From JBPCRW01 sp050996405 (GTDB lineage: Bacteria; Acidobacteriota; Blastocatellia; Pyrinomonadales; Pyrinomonadaceae): 36,631 nucleotides of DNA. Where the stretch lies: contig JBPCRW010000147.1 in NCBI GenBank assembly GCA_050996405.1, positions 1 to 36,631 of the forward strand, written 5' to 3'. Below, piece after piece: positions 24,100 through 32,239 of the stretch (its first letter is position 1; each line of letters begins with the position of its first letter). Below the pieces are notes generated by a model that was given only the letters and a program-made list of their open reading frames with translations, made no database searches and was not told the DNA's origin. A program made the translations under genes and the position numbers.

Positions 24100-25744
24100 T
24101 TTGAAGCGCGGGAAGAAAAATCGTGAAGGTTGAACCGACACCGACGTTTGAGCGCACGGCTAATTTTCCGCCGTGTTCGCTAACGATTCCGTAACAAACC
24201 GCCAATCCTAAGCCCGTTCCTTTGCCGACTTCTTTGGTGGTAAAAAACGGCTCGAAAATTTTTGAAACGTTTTCGGGCGCGATGCCGATTCCGGTATCTT
24301 GAATTTCGATGAGAATCCGCCCGTTTTCCGCAGAGGCTTTGAGCGTCAAAGTTCCGCCGTCCGGCATCGCGTCAATCGCGTTTGCCGCCAGCGCGATAAT
24401 CGCCTGTTGAATTAGCCCTTCGTCGGCATTGACGAGAGGCAGATTTTCGCCGATTTCAATTTCTATTTCGATTTGCTCGCCGCGTTTTTGATGGACGATG
24501 AGCCGTGCCGAAGATTGAATAACCAGACCGACATCAATCGGAATCTGGTTACCCGCGCGCGCGCGACTGAAATCGAGCAATCCGGTCGTGATATTTTTGC
24601 AGCGAAACGCCTCATTGCGAATCAAGCCGAGATGCTCGCTTAAATCTTCCGTATCCGCAGATTCGCCGAAAACGCCTTCGGCAACGCGCGTTTCCAATGC
24701 TTCGGCGCAGGCGGAAATCGTTGCTAAAGGATTGTTTATTTCGTGGACGACACCGGCGGCAAGGCGACCGACGGCGGCGAGTTTTTCGGCGCGACCGACG
24801 GCGTGAATCGCTTCGACGCGCGCCGTGATGTCTTCGCCGACCGTGATGACGTGCATCACTTCGCCGCTTCCCGCGTCACGCATCGGAATTTTGCTGACCA
24901 GCCAATGCCTTGTCGCGCCGCTTGCGTCTGTCGTGCGCTGTTCGATACGCTCGATTTTTCCGGTTTGAAAGGCGCGTTCAAATTCTTTACGAAGTTTATT
25001 TTCGGGCTGATTACTCAAAACTTCAAAAACATTGCGCCCAATAACTGAATCGCGGGAAATTCCCTGCGTGCCAACTTCACGATGCCGATTCCACGTCACG
25101 ATGCGAAAATCGCGGTCAATCACATACAAGGATACAGGCAGCGCGTCAACCACCGCTTCTGTAAATTTGCGATGTTCCTCTTTCGCCGAATTTATCGAAA
25201 TATTCAGAGCGTCTTCGTAATACGCCGAAAGATTAAGCGACATCGCCGCCATTTGCGCCGCCGCGTCAATCAGACGTTTTATCGTTTCCGTGCAGTTTTG
25301 TTTTTTCTCGAATCCGGCGACAATCGCGCCTTTTACCTCGCCGTTAATGTGAAGCGGCGAAACGTATTCAAAACTGTGAAACTTTCCTTTGAGCAGAAAT
25401 TTTTTTTCGTCTTCCGTCCAAAATGAAATCTGCGGCGGCAGAACTTCGAGCCATTTTTTGAATCTTTGTTTCTGCAAAAAATTGCCCGCCGTTTTGCCGT
25501 TCGCGCTCGAACCGCAACTGACCAGACCGATGCTTTCGAGTTCGATAACGAGGACGCAGACTTCCGCTTTCGCCGCCGTTTGAATCGCCGTCGTGACTTG
25601 TTCGGCAACTTTTTTCGGATGCGTCCGAAAAAGCAGATTCCGACCGAGTTCGGTGACAAATTTCAACTCCGGCGAAGAATTTTGATTTTTGTTTTCAGAA
25701 GAAAACGCCGAGGTTTTCCCTTTAATTTCTTTGGCGGTTAACAT
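24092..25744 (-). CDS. Soluble GAF-PAS sensor histidine kinase
   Basis: A 550-residue protein with no membrane helix. A GAF-like domain spans about residues 30-190 (ELGRNLLFRTHPKKVAEQV, then VSPLHINGEVKGAIVAGF). A PAS domain follows at about 205-315 (VVDALPVSLYVIDRDFRIV, ITVGEDITARVEA). The HisKA dimerisation domain contains GVVHEINNPLA with the phospho-acceptor His334, the type typical of NtrB-like kinases. The HATPase domain has LAANAIDAMPDGG (N box), DTGIGIAPENVSKIFEPFF and GKGTGLGLAVCYGI. It should sense a cytoplasmic signal and phosphorylate the NtrC-type regulator downstream. The ligand cannot be told; no haem or metal motif is obvious. Confidence 0.93.
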   Translation of the reverse strand: MLTAKEIKGKTSAFSSENKNQNSSPELKFVTELGRNLLFRTHPKKVAEQVTTAIQTAAKAEVCVLVIELESIGLVSCGSSANGKTAGNFLQKQRFKKWLEVLPPQISFWTEDEKKFLLKGKFHSFEYVSPLHINGEVKGAIVAGFEKKQNCTETIKRLIDAAAQMAAMSLNLSAYYEDALNISINSAKEEHRKFTEAVVDALPVSLYVIDRDFRIVTWNRHREVGTQGISRDSVIGRNVFEVLSNQPENKLRKEFERAFQTGKIERIEQRTTDASGATRHWLVSKIPMRDAGSGEVMHVITVGEDITARVEAIHAVGRAEKLAAVGRLAAGVVHEINNPLATISACAEALETRVAEGVFGESADTEDLSEHLGLIRNEAFRCKNITTGLLDFSRARAGNQIPIDVGLVIQSSARLIVHQKRGEQIEIEIEIGENLPLVNADEGLIQQAIIALAANAIDAMPDGGTLTLKASAENGRILIEIQDTGIGIAPENVSKIFEPFFTTKEVGKGTGLGLAVCYGIVSEHGGKLAVRSNVGVGSTFTIFLPALQKS

Positions 25745-25758
25745 TCGCTTTATTGAAC

Positions 25759-25783
25759 GACAAACTTTTCGTTATCGTTTGTC
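25759..25783. promoter_or_regulatory. Inverted repeat in divergent promoter region
   Basis: GACAAAC (25759-25765) and GTTTGTC (25777-25783) are perfect 7-bp arms around an 11-bp spacer, 15 bp upstream of the kinase ATG. It could be an operator for the divergent two-component operon. This is position-based inference only. Confidence 0.35.
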
Positions 25784-25815
25784 ATCAGAGAGGCGTTAGA
25801 CGGTATGTTTGACTG

Positions 25816-25835
25816 GAAAGTTTTGTAAAACTTTC
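25816..25835. promoter_or_regulatory. 20-bp near-perfect palindrome in divergent promoter region
   Basis: GAAAGTTTT and AAAACTTTC flank a central GT, so the 9-bp arms are exact. It sits between the kinase gene (minus) and the SurA-like gene (plus). It could be a dimer-binding operator or a short hairpin. Confidence 0.4.
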
Positions 25836-25864
25836 TTTTACGATTACAAAAGATTTTTAACATT

Positions 25865-25893
25865 TTGTCAAGTTTTCCGATTGTTAATTTTAT
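25865..25893 (+). promoter_or_regulatory. Possible sigma-70 promoter for the SurA-like gene
   Basis: TTGTCA (25865-25870) is followed after 17 bp by TTTTAT (25888-25893), five and four matches to the -35 and -10 consensus. It lies 58 bp before the ATG. Moderate resemblance only. Confidence 0.3.
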
Positions 25894-25950
25894 CCCGATA
25901 AAATGTATTTGACTCTTTCGCGGTTCTAAACAAAAATTATCTGAATCTTT

Positions 25951-26649
25951 ATGCTGAAAATTTTTCTAAAATTCAACAGGCTGACTTTCCATCTCATTGG
26001 GTTCAGTTTGATTTTTTTCGTGTCGGCGCAGAAATTTAAGGCGCAGGAAGTTGTCGATAAAACGGTGGCGACGGTCAGCGACAGCGTAAAAACCGAGTTA
26101 ATAACTTATTCGGATTTGCTGTGGCAGCTTGCCTTGCAGCCGGACGCGCCGATTCGCCCGCCGAATTCACCAGACCTTAATCGCGCTCTGCAAACGCTTG
26201 TCAATCAGCGACTTATCGCGCTCGAAGCCGAACGCCTGCCGAGTCTCGCACCGACGGATGCGGAAGTTAAAGCGGAAATCAAGCGCGTTTTAGACCGATT
26301 TCCGTCGAACGCCGAATTTGAAAGACGTTTGCGCGTCGTCGGTTTTGATTCGGTGACGGACGACAATTTCGAGCGTATTATGCGGCAGCGCGTCACTATC
26401 GATAAATATCTGGATTTTCGTTTTCGCTCGTTTGTTATCATCACGCCGCAAGATGAAGAAAAGTATTACCGCGAAACTTTCGTGCCGGATTTCAGAAAAA
26501 AAAATCCGGGTGTTTTAGTTCCGTCGCTCGAAGACTCGCGCGCGCAGATTAACAAAATTTTAACCGAAACGAAAATCTCGGACGACATCGAAAAATATCT
26601 CGAAGACGCGCGGCGGCGCGCCGAAATCGAGATTCTTTTTGAAGTTTAA
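25951..26649 (+). CDS. SurA-N-like periplasmic chaperone-type protein without PPIase domain
   Basis: A 232-residue protein with an N-terminal hydrophobic segment (LTFHLIGFSLIFFVSAQ) serving as signal peptide or anchor. The rest resembles the SurA N-terminal chaperone domain: an opening beta segment VVDKTVATVSDSVKTELITYSDLLWQ, ALQTLVNQRLIALEAERLP, then a helical bundle with EVKAEIKRVLDRFPSNAEFERRL and RQRVTIDKYLDFRFRSFV. The parvulin PPIase domain expected after this is missing; the protein ends shortly after with a helical tail. A role in folding outer-membrane or secreted proteins is inferred from the family. It precedes the DUF1501 gene by 92 bp on the same strand. Confidence 0.75.
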   Translation: MLKIFLKFNRLTFHLIGFSLIFFVSAQKFKAQEVVDKTVATVSDSVKTELITYSDLLWQLALQPDAPIRPPNSPDLNRALQTLVNQRLIALEAERLPSLAPTDAEVKAEIKRVLDRFPSNAEFERRLRVVGFDSVTDDNFERIMRQRVTIDKYLDFRFRSFVIITPQDEEKYYRETFVPDFRKKNPGVLVPSLEDSRAQINKILTETKISDDIEKYLEDARRRAEIEILFEV

Positions 26650-26741
26650 AAATTTTGAAAATAAAAGACGACCAAAACAATTTCCGGCGCGTCTAAAAAA
26701 ATAGCTGGGGATTCAATTATAAATTTTTTGAGGTTAAGCAA

Positions 26742-28004
26742 ATGGACAGAAGATATTTTTTGAAGGCAAGCGGAATTGGACTAGTGAGTTTCGGTTTGAT
26801 GAGTGCCGCGCCGCAGTTTTTGCATCAATTTGCAAACGCCGCGACTTTGACCGATAAAAACGGTAAACGGAAAGTTCTGATTACGATTTTTCAGCGCGGC
26901 GCGGTTGACGGTTTAAACGTCGTCGTGCCGCACGGCGAAAGTGAATACTACAATCTGCGAAGCTCGATTGCGATTCCGAAGCCCGGTCAAACCGACGGCG
27001 CGGTTAATCTCGACGGATTTTTCGGGCTGCACCCGTCGCTGAAACCGTTTGAGAAATTCTGGCAGGATAAACGACTTGCCGTCATTCATTCGTCGGGTTC
27101 GCCCGACAACACGCGCTCGCATTTCGACGCGCAGGATTATATGGAATCTGCCACGCCCGGAGTGAAATCGACGCGCGACGGCTGGCTCAATCGTGTTCTG
27201 CAAACTGAATCGATAACAAATCCTTCGCCGTTTCGCGCCGTGGCGATGACACCGCAAACGCCGCGTTCGCTGATGGGACGTTCTCCGGCGATTGCGATGA
27301 CCAATCTCGGCGATTTTGCGATTCAAGCGGGCGCGTATTCGCAGAGTGTGCAGGGCGGTTTTGAAGGACTTTACCAGCAATTAAATTCCAAAGATTCGCT
27401 GGGCGATACCGGCAAGGAAACTTTTGAAGCAGTAAATTTTCTGAAACAAGCGAATCCCTCGCAATATAAACCGGAAAACGGCGCGCAGTATCCGAACAAC
27501 GCCTTTGGACGCTCGCTGCTGCAAATCGCTCAATTGATAAAAGCCAATGTCGGTTTGGAAATTGCTTTTACGGAAGTCGGCGGCTGGGATACGCATTTTA
27601 ACGAAGGCAATTCGCGCGGGCAACTTGCAAATCTGCTTCGTGATTTCGGCGCGGGCATTGCTGCTCTGGCAACAGATTTAGGTCAGCGAATGGACGACGT
27701 TGTAATTCTAACGATGTCGGAATTCGGCAGAACGGCGCGGCAAAACGGCACGGGCGGCACAGACCACGGACACGCCAACGCGATGTTTGTTCTCGGAAAT
27801 TCCATTAAAGGCGGAAAAGTTTATGGCGATTGGGGCGGCTTGTCAAACGACAAACTTTACGAAGGGCGCGACCTTGCCGTAACCACCGATTTCCGCGACG
27901 TTTTCGGCGAAATTGCCTATAAGCATTTAGAAGATAAAAGTCTGGATAAAGTCTTCCCGGGTTTTACGGCAAGCCCGTCGAATTTCAGAGGGTTTTTAAG
28001 CTGA
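26742..28004 (+). CDS. Tat-exported DUF1501 family protein
   Basis: A 420-residue protein starting MDRRYFLKASGIGLVSFG, a twin-arginine signal (RRxFLK), followed by an Ala-rich cleavage region (FANAAT). The body matches DUF1501: VLITIFQRGAVDGLNVVVPH, GLHPSLKPFEKFW, SPDNTRSHFDAQDYME, EVGGWDTHFNEG, VVILTMSEFGRTARQNGTGGTDHGHANAM. The DxH and HGHA residues look like a metal site of the alkaline phosphatase/sulfatase-like fold, but no activity is proven for the family. GAGG lies about 9 bases before the ATG. In many bacteria these genes pair with a DUF1800 gene; here there is none. A strong terminator follows. Confidence 0.93.
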   Translation: MDRRYFLKASGIGLVSFGLMSAAPQFLHQFANAATLTDKNGKRKVLITIFQRGAVDGLNVVVPHGESEYYNLRSSIAIPKPGQTDGAVNLDGFFGLHPSLKPFEKFWQDKRLAVIHSSGSPDNTRSHFDAQDYMESATPGVKSTRDGWLNRVLQTESITNPSPFRAVAMTPQTPRSLMGRSPAIAMTNLGDFAIQAGAYSQSVQGGFEGLYQQLNSKDSLGDTGKETFEAVNFLKQANPSQYKPENGAQYPNNAFGRSLLQIAQLIKANVGLEIAFTEVGGWDTHFNEGNSRGQLANLLRDFGAGIAALATDLGQRMDDVVILTMSEFGRTARQNGTGGTDHGHANAMFVLGNSIKGGKVYGDWGGLSNDKLYEGRDLAVTTDFRDVFGEIAYKHLEDKSLDKVFPGFTASPSNFRGFLS

Positions 28005-28032
28005 CTCTCCCCAAAGAACAAGCAGGCAAAAG

Positions 28033-28065
28033 AAAAGCTGTTTTCCCAAGAAAGCAGCTTTTTTT
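28033..28065 (+). terminator. Rho-independent terminator after the DUF1501 gene
   Basis: AAAAGCTG and CAGCTTTT form the base of a stem whose upper part (TTTC/GAAA) closes on a CCAA loop, followed by a seven-T run. It begins 28 bp after the DUF1501 stop codon, so it should end the SurA-like/DUF1501 transcript. Confidence 0.88.
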
Positions 28066-28086
28066 AATGATTAAATTTCTCTTATC

Positions 28087-28797
28087 TTGTATTCTGCTAT
28101 CGTGTTCAAAACCAGAAGCTGCGAGCTTGAAATTATAGACACGGGCGATTACACGGCTGAAGAATACGAATGCTGTCTCGCCGAACTCCGCAACATCAAC
28201 CGTTTTTTAGGCGACACGCGAGCGTTGCGAAAATCTCTTTTGCGCGAAATTGAAAAGGAAAATCTCAAAGAATTTTCCGTGCTGGATGTCGGCGCGGGTT
28301 CGGGCGAACTGCTTCGCGCGATTGCCGATTTTGCACGTCAAAGAAATGCGAAAACAAATCTTCTTGGTTTGGAACTAAACGCGCGTTCGGCGCAGGCAAC
28401 TTTGGAGGAGTCGAAAGATTACGCTGAAATCTCGGCGATTCGCGGCGACGCGCTGAATCTGCCTTTCAAAGATAGTTCTTTTGATTACTCGATTTGCTCT
28501 TTGTTCACGCATCATTTTACGGATGAAAATGTCGTGCGGATTTTATCGGAAATGCAGCGTGTTTCGCGGAAAAAAATTCTGGTAATTGATTTACATCGTC
28601 ACCGGATTGCTTATTATTTTTATACGATTGCCGCGCGAATTTTTTCCAAAAACCGTTTGATTAAAAATGACGGCGCGCTTTCGATTCTGCGCTCGTTCAA
28701 GCCGCACGAGTTAAAAAAACTCGGAATCGAAGCCGGATTAAAAAACGTTTCGATGAAAAGATGTTTTCCGTATCGTTTAATTTTACAGGGAATTTAA
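28087..28797 (+). CDS. Class I SAM-dependent methyltransferase (Methyltransf_25 type)
   Basis: A 236-residue protein from a TTG; an in-frame GTG at 28102 is an equally possible start and neither has a clear ribosome-binding site. SAM motif I is VLDVGAGSGELLRAI near residue 60, with LGLELNARSAQAT, IRGDALNLPFKDSSFDYSICSLFTHHFTD and RVSRKKILVIDLHRHRIAYYFY. The terminal region contains SFKPHELKKLGIEAGL. Related proteins occur next to type III polyketide synthases or isoprenoid oxidoreductases, but neither is visible here. It is transcribed separately from the DUF1501 gene (terminator between) and converges with the ATPase gene. Confidence 0.8.
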   Translation: MYSAIVFKTRSCELEIIDTGDYTAEEYECCLAELRNINRFLGDTRALRKSLLREIEKENLKEFSVLDVGAGSGELLRAIADFARQRNAKTNLLGLELNARSAQATLEESKDYAEISAIRGDALNLPFKDSSFDYSICSLFTHHFTDENVVRILSEMQRVSRKKILVIDLHRHRIAYYFYTIAARIFSKNRLIKNDGALSILRSFKPHELKKLGIEAGLKNVSMKRCFPYRLILQGI

Positions 28798-28828
28798 CAA
28801 TTCAACTTCGCTCTTCCGTCCGAAATTT

Positions 28829-29632
28829 TTATATCACCGTCGTGACAATTTCCCGAATACTTCTCTGCAACTCGCGGTCGTCGGTAATCGGCGAGCAGAG
28901 CGCGACTTCCGCCGCCGCGACGGGCGCGATTCCTTTGGCAATCATTTGCGCGGCGTAAATTAAAAGCCGTGTCGAAACGCCTTCTTCCAACCCGTGTCCG
29001 CGCAGGTTGCGAACTTTTTGCCCGATGGTGACCAAATCACGTGCCATCGCCGTTTCGATTCCGCCTTCTTTGACGACGATTTCCGTTTCATCTTCGGCGT
29101 TCGGATAATCGAATTCCATAGCGATAAAACGCTGTCGCGTGGATTGTTTCAAATCTTTTAAAATCGATTGATAACCCGGATTGTAGGAAACGACGAGCAT
29201 AAATTCGGGCGGCGCGTCAACGACCGTGCCGCGTTTTTCAATCGGCAGTCTTCGTCGGTCGTCGGTCAGCGGATGAATGATAACGACCGTGTCTTTTCGG
29301 GCTTCGACAACTTCGTCGAGATAACAAATCGCACCGGCGCGGACGGCTTTCGTCAAAGGTCCGTCATGCCAGACGGTTTCTTCGCCTTCGAGCAGAAAAC
29401 GCCCAACCAAATCCGTCGCCGATAAATCTTCGTGACACGCGACGGTTATCAGCGGGCGACCCAAACGCCACGCCATATGTTCGACAAAGCGCGTTTTTCC
29501 GCAGCCCGTCGGACCTTTCAGCATCACGGGAAGGCGCGCCGCGTAAGCCGCTTCAAAAAGTTTGACTTCGCTTCCGACGGGCAAATAATAAGGTTCTGTT
29601 TCGACTCTGTATTTCTCAACCGCTAATTCCAT
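28829..29632 (-). CDS. CbbQ/NorQ-family MoxR-type AAA+ ATPase
   Basis: 267 residues from the ATG at 29632; a GTG six codons upstream is an alternative. The sequence follows CbbQ/NirQ/NorQ closely: EPYYLPVGSEVKLFEAAYAA, Walker A GPTGCGKT (residues 40-47), VACHEDLSATDLVGRFLLEG, Walker B AICYLDEVVEA, VIIHPLTDDRRRLPIEK, SYNPGYQS, and the C-terminal VSTRLLIYAAQMIAKG. These ATPases activate Rubisco or nitric oxide reductase together with a von Willebrand-domain partner (CbbO/NorD). No such partner, nor a Rubisco or norBC gene, lies in the window. The target is therefore unknown. Confidence 0.92.
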   Translation of the reverse strand: MELAVEKYRVETEPYYLPVGSEVKLFEAAYAARLPVMLKGPTGCGKTRFVEHMAWRLGRPLITVACHEDLSATDLVGRFLLEGEETVWHDGPLTKAVRAGAICYLDEVVEARKDTVVIIHPLTDDRRRLPIEKRGTVVDAPPEFMLVVSYNPGYQSILKDLKQSTRQRFIAMEFDYPNAEDETEIVVKEGGIETAMARDLVTIGQKVRNLRGHGLEEGVSTRLLIYAAQMIAKGIAPVAAAEVALCSPITDDRELQRSIREIVTTVI

Positions 29633-29771
29633 AAAGTTTGTCGCGTTCACCGCGTTACAAAAATTCCGTGTGAACGCGAGACAGGCGAAAATTCAATCTT
29701 AACATCCGCCTGAAATTCGTAGCAAACGAGTAATTTTTTTAGCGTGAAAATAAAATTTTGGCGCAAGCTAA

Positions 29772-29803
29772 AAAAGTCCGTGAGAGATTTCTCACAGACT
29801 TTT
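29772..29803 (-). terminator. Rho-independent terminator after the BON-LysM gene
   Basis: Read on the minus strand, AAAAGTCTGTGAGA pairs with TCTCACGGACTTTT around an AATC loop, with one mismatch (C-A), and is followed by a run of six T. It begins about 20 bp past the stop codon of the BON-LysM gene and should end that transcript before the ATPase gene. Confidence 0.87.
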
Positions 29804-29824
29804 CTTTTATTAAATTGCCGAAAC

Positions 29825-30217
29825 CTAGCTTCCCTGCGAAGGAATTGTTAATTCCTGTCCGGGAGAGATTTTGTCGGGATTGTCGAGTTTATCGCGGTTG
29901 GCTTCGTAGATTTTCTCCCAGCTTATGCCGTAATGCGTGCCGATTTTGCTCAAAGAATCTCCCGATTGAACGGTGTAAGTCGTGCCTTCCGAACTCGAAC
30001 TTCCGGCGGGCGCGTCAACATTTAATACCAAATCGCCCGAACGATATTCCGGGTCGATGCGATTGTATTCATCCCAAAGTTTTTGTTTGACTTCCGCGCT
30101 CGGCGCAGTGCCTTCGATTTTGATAAAGCCGTCGCCTTCGGTGACGTTCAAACCGGAAATACCGGATTGATTTGCCATGTCAATTAACGATTGATATTTT
30201 TCCTGTAAAGCTGACAT
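29825..30217 (-). CDS. BON-LysM domain protein (Kbp/YgaU-like)
   Basis: A 130-residue protein without a signal peptide. Residues 1 to about 66 resemble a BON domain (ISGLNVTEGDGFIKIEGTAPSAEVKQKLWDEYNRID), then a Ser-rich linker (GSSSSEGT), and a LysM domain at about 80-128 (YTVQSGDSLSKIGTHYGISWEKIYEANR, then ISPGQELTIP). The same order and size occur in E. coli Kbp (YgaU), a cytoplasmic potassium-binding protein. AAGGAGG about 12 bases before the ATG is a strong ribosome-binding site. It is probably co-transcribed with the BON-like lipoprotein gene just upstream. Confidence 0.9.
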   Translation of the reverse strand: MSALQEKYQSLIDMANQSGISGLNVTEGDGFIKIEGTAPSAEVKQKLWDEYNRIDPEYRSGDLVLNVDAPAGSSSSEGTTYTVQSGDSLSKIGTHYGISWEKIYEANRDKLDNPDKISPGQELTIPSQGS

Positions 30218-30244
30218 TTTAATTTTTTCCTCCTTAATTTCCGT

Positions 30245-30595
30245 TTAATTACCTGTTGCTTCGTTTTTAACCGGTTTGCCGCCGTTTGCTTCCATCGCCG
30301 TCGCCATCACGTCGGCTATCTTAGCTTTCGGATAAGTTCCGCGAAGCGTTGCGGGGGTCGTTGAAGTATCAACCGTTACGTCTGTAAATCCTTTTTTCTT
30401 CAGAGCGTCTTCGATTTTTGTTTTTAACGCCGGGTCGGTCGTCGCCGATTCGTTGGTTTTCATGACCGGAGTCGGGGTCGCCATATTTATATTCATATTG
30501 GCGTTCATCATATTAGCGTTTGTGTTGCTCGAATTGCGACATCCGGCAAATGCAAGAAGTGTCGCTAAACTCAAAACTATTAGAAATTTTTTCAT
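30245..30595 (-). CDS. BON-like lipoprotein
   Basis: A 116-residue protein with a clear lipoprotein signal, MKKFLIVLSLATLLAFAGC (lipobox FAGC, Cys19). A low-complexity Asn/Met-rich stretch (SSNTNANMMNANMNINM) follows as a linker. The C-terminal 60 residues (DPALKTKIEDALKKKGFTDVTVD, then ATLRGTYPKAKIADVMATAMEANG) look like a short BON domain, a phospholipid- or envelope-binding module. AGGAGG lies 6 bases before the ATG. It precedes the BON-LysM gene by 27 bp on the same strand, so the two probably form an operon linking envelope and cytoplasm. Confidence 0.82.
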   Translation of the reverse strand: MKKFLIVLSLATLLAFAGCRNSSNTNANMMNANMNINMATPTPVMKTNESATTDPALKTKIEDALKKKGFTDVTVDTSTTPATLRGTYPKAKIADVMATAMEANGGKPVKNEATGN

Positions 30596-30665
30596 TGATT
30601 CCTCCTGAAATCTGTCTGATTTATTTAAAATTTACTTCGCTTCCGAAATCCGGTCGGACATAAAA

Positions 30666-30686
30666 AATCGTTATATTTCAACGATT
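30666..30686. promoter_or_regulatory. Inverted repeat upstream of the lipoprotein gene
   Basis: AATCGTT (30666-30672) and AACGATT (30680-30686) are exact 7-bp arms with a 7-bp spacer, about 70 bp upstream of the lipoprotein ATG in a 216-bp gap that must contain its promoter. An operator or a 5'-leader hairpin are both possible. Confidence 0.35.
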
Positions 30687-30811
30687 CAATTTATTTTCCG
30701 GCGACATTAAAATCGGAGCGTCATTTTGTAAATTATTGTTGAACTTACTCGGATAAATTTTGTTTGTCAACCTGGTTTGACTCAATTTTCGCAAAAATTC
30801 AAGTTAAATAT

Positions 30812-31327
30812 TCAGCCCAGAACTTCTTCGGCGATACGACGCGCGATGTCGTAGGAAGTAAAATGCGGTTTGACAATAAAATGCCAGTCCGCCAGACAGT
30901 AAATTCCCTGTCTTTCCTCAAACAAATTCCAGGCGGAATTTCGGCTGATGGCGAGCGGGCGTTTCTGTTTTGAAGTGGAAAGATTGCGCCAGCAATGTTC
31001 AAAAGTCGATTCGAGCCAGACGGTCGTATAACCCGAATCTTTGACGATTGAGCGATTGGTGTTGGAAATCCACGTTCCGCCGCCGAGCGCGATAACCGGA
31101 GCGGTTGTCGTGTCGAAAATTTCCCGCAGATAGACGGTTTCCTTTTCGCGGAATTTTTCCACGCCGTCATTTTCGATAATTTCGACAATGCTGCGCGCTT
31201 CTTTGATTTCGATAAATCTATCGAGGTCGAGGCTTTCGGTTCGCAGAAAATACGCCAATTGTTTGGAAATGGTCGTTTTTCCAACTCCCATAAATCCTGT
31301 TAAAACTATGCGTGGTTCGATATTCAT
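30812..31327 (-). CDS. aroK: Shikimate kinase
   Basis: A 171-residue protein of typical length for the fifth shikimate-pathway step (ATP-dependent phosphorylation of shikimate). Walker A is GFMGVGKTT (residues 11-19), the shikimate-binding Asp segment is LDLDRFIE, GVEKFREKE supplies the conserved Arg, ALGGGTW is the Walker B-like glycine block, and KRPLA is the lid Arg. The ATG start has no strong ribosome-binding site. The gene stands alone: upstream is a secreted protein gene that shares the strand with a 50-bp gap, and downstream 216 bp are non-coding. Its partner in the pathway, aroA, is 13 kb away. Confidence 0.93.
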   Translation of the reverse strand: MNIEPRIVLTGFMGVGKTTISKQLAYFLRTESLDLDRFIEIKEARSIVEIIENDGVEKFREKETVYLREIFDTTTAPVIALGGGTWISNTNRSIVKDSGYTTVWLESTFEHCWRNLSTSKQKRPLAISRNSAWNLFEERQGIYCLADWHFIVKPHFTSYDIARRIAEEVLG

Positions 31328-31377
31328 TGAAGATAAAGTGAAACGGCAATGGACTCCGCTTCGATAAAACGTAAAAT

Positions 31378-32040
31378 TTATTGAGCGGGAATTACGTTAA
31401 CAAAATTAACAAAGCCCTGCCCGAAAACAAGCCGCATAATCTTAACGCCGGATTTATTCAAATATAATTCTACTTTTTCCAGAGTTCCGCTTAAAAGCGC
31501 GTTTTTTTCGTTGTAATTTTCCGTGTTAAGGCTTTCGGCTAATTTAATATATTCAAATGAATGGATTGTTGCAACCTTGTCGGTCGCCGTGACGCGCAAA
31601 ATCTGGTTATTATCTTTAACCGCGCAAATATAATTTACCTTTCCGGCGCAGTCGGCAAGAATCGTCCGGCTCGGCATCACAAATTCTTTTCCGATAAAAC
31701 CATCGGCTATTTTTTCGATTTCGGCGTAAGTTGTTTTCCCTTCCGCAGCTTTTCCCGCCAGCGCGTAGATATAAAAATAACGAAGCCGCGCAAGCTGCTT
31801 TTTATCATTATCGGCTTTGAGTTTTCCGAGCGCGGTCGAGGAAAGCTGCGCGGCTTGTGTCCAATTTTCCTTGTCCAAAGCATTGATTACCGCATCCCAA
31901 TCCTGCGCGGAAATTTCCGCAAGCGGCGCGTTGGCAACCGGCTTTTTCGGAGCGGGTTTTATAATTGCTTGACGCTTTTGTCCGAAAATCGGAAAAGCGG
32001 CTAAACAAAAAAGAATAAAAATAAAAATAATTTTTTTCAT
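31378..32040 (-). CDS. Small secreted protein of unknown function
   Basis: 220 residues from the ATG at 32040, which begins a clear signal peptide (MKKIIFIFILFCLAAFPIFG, cleavage probably before QKRQ). The open frame extends 43 codons further upstream, but that part is unlikely to be translated because it would bury the signal. The mature protein begins with a Lys/Pro/Ala-rich stretch, then two helices with TPR-like character (WDAVINALDKENWTQAAQLSS, ARLRYFYIYALAGKAAEGKT), then a beta-rich region with two Cys (ILADCAGKVNYICAV) that could form a disulfide. No family is recognised with confidence. Confidence 0.7.
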   Translation of the reverse strand: MKKIIFIFILFCLAAFPIFGQKRQAIIKPAPKKPVANAPLAEISAQDWDAVINALDKENWTQAAQLSSTALGKLKADNDKKQLARLRYFYIYALAGKAAEGKTTYAEIEKIADGFIGKEFVMPSRTILADCAGKVNYICAVKDNNQILRVTATDKVATIHSFEYIKLAESLNTENYNEKNALLSGTLEKVELYLNKSGVKIMRLVFGQGFVNFVNVIPAQ

Positions 32041-32239
32041 AACGCGCGTCTTTAGTAAATATCTGATTTTGAACCGCAATATCAAAATTTGATGCGGTAA
32101 ATCGATAAAGTTTATCGGTTGTTTTTCAAATAAATTCAAAATTAGTTTAACCATTCGCCGTTGCCGCAAAATTATTTACGATAAGTCCCGAAGCTTTTAC
32201 GAAGGTGAACCGCAAAATGTTTTGTGGCAAAATTTCTCT

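Noticed and set aside
32040..32169. 43-codon N-terminal extension of the small secreted protein
   Set aside because: It would bury a textbook signal peptide; the ATG at 32040 is the better start.
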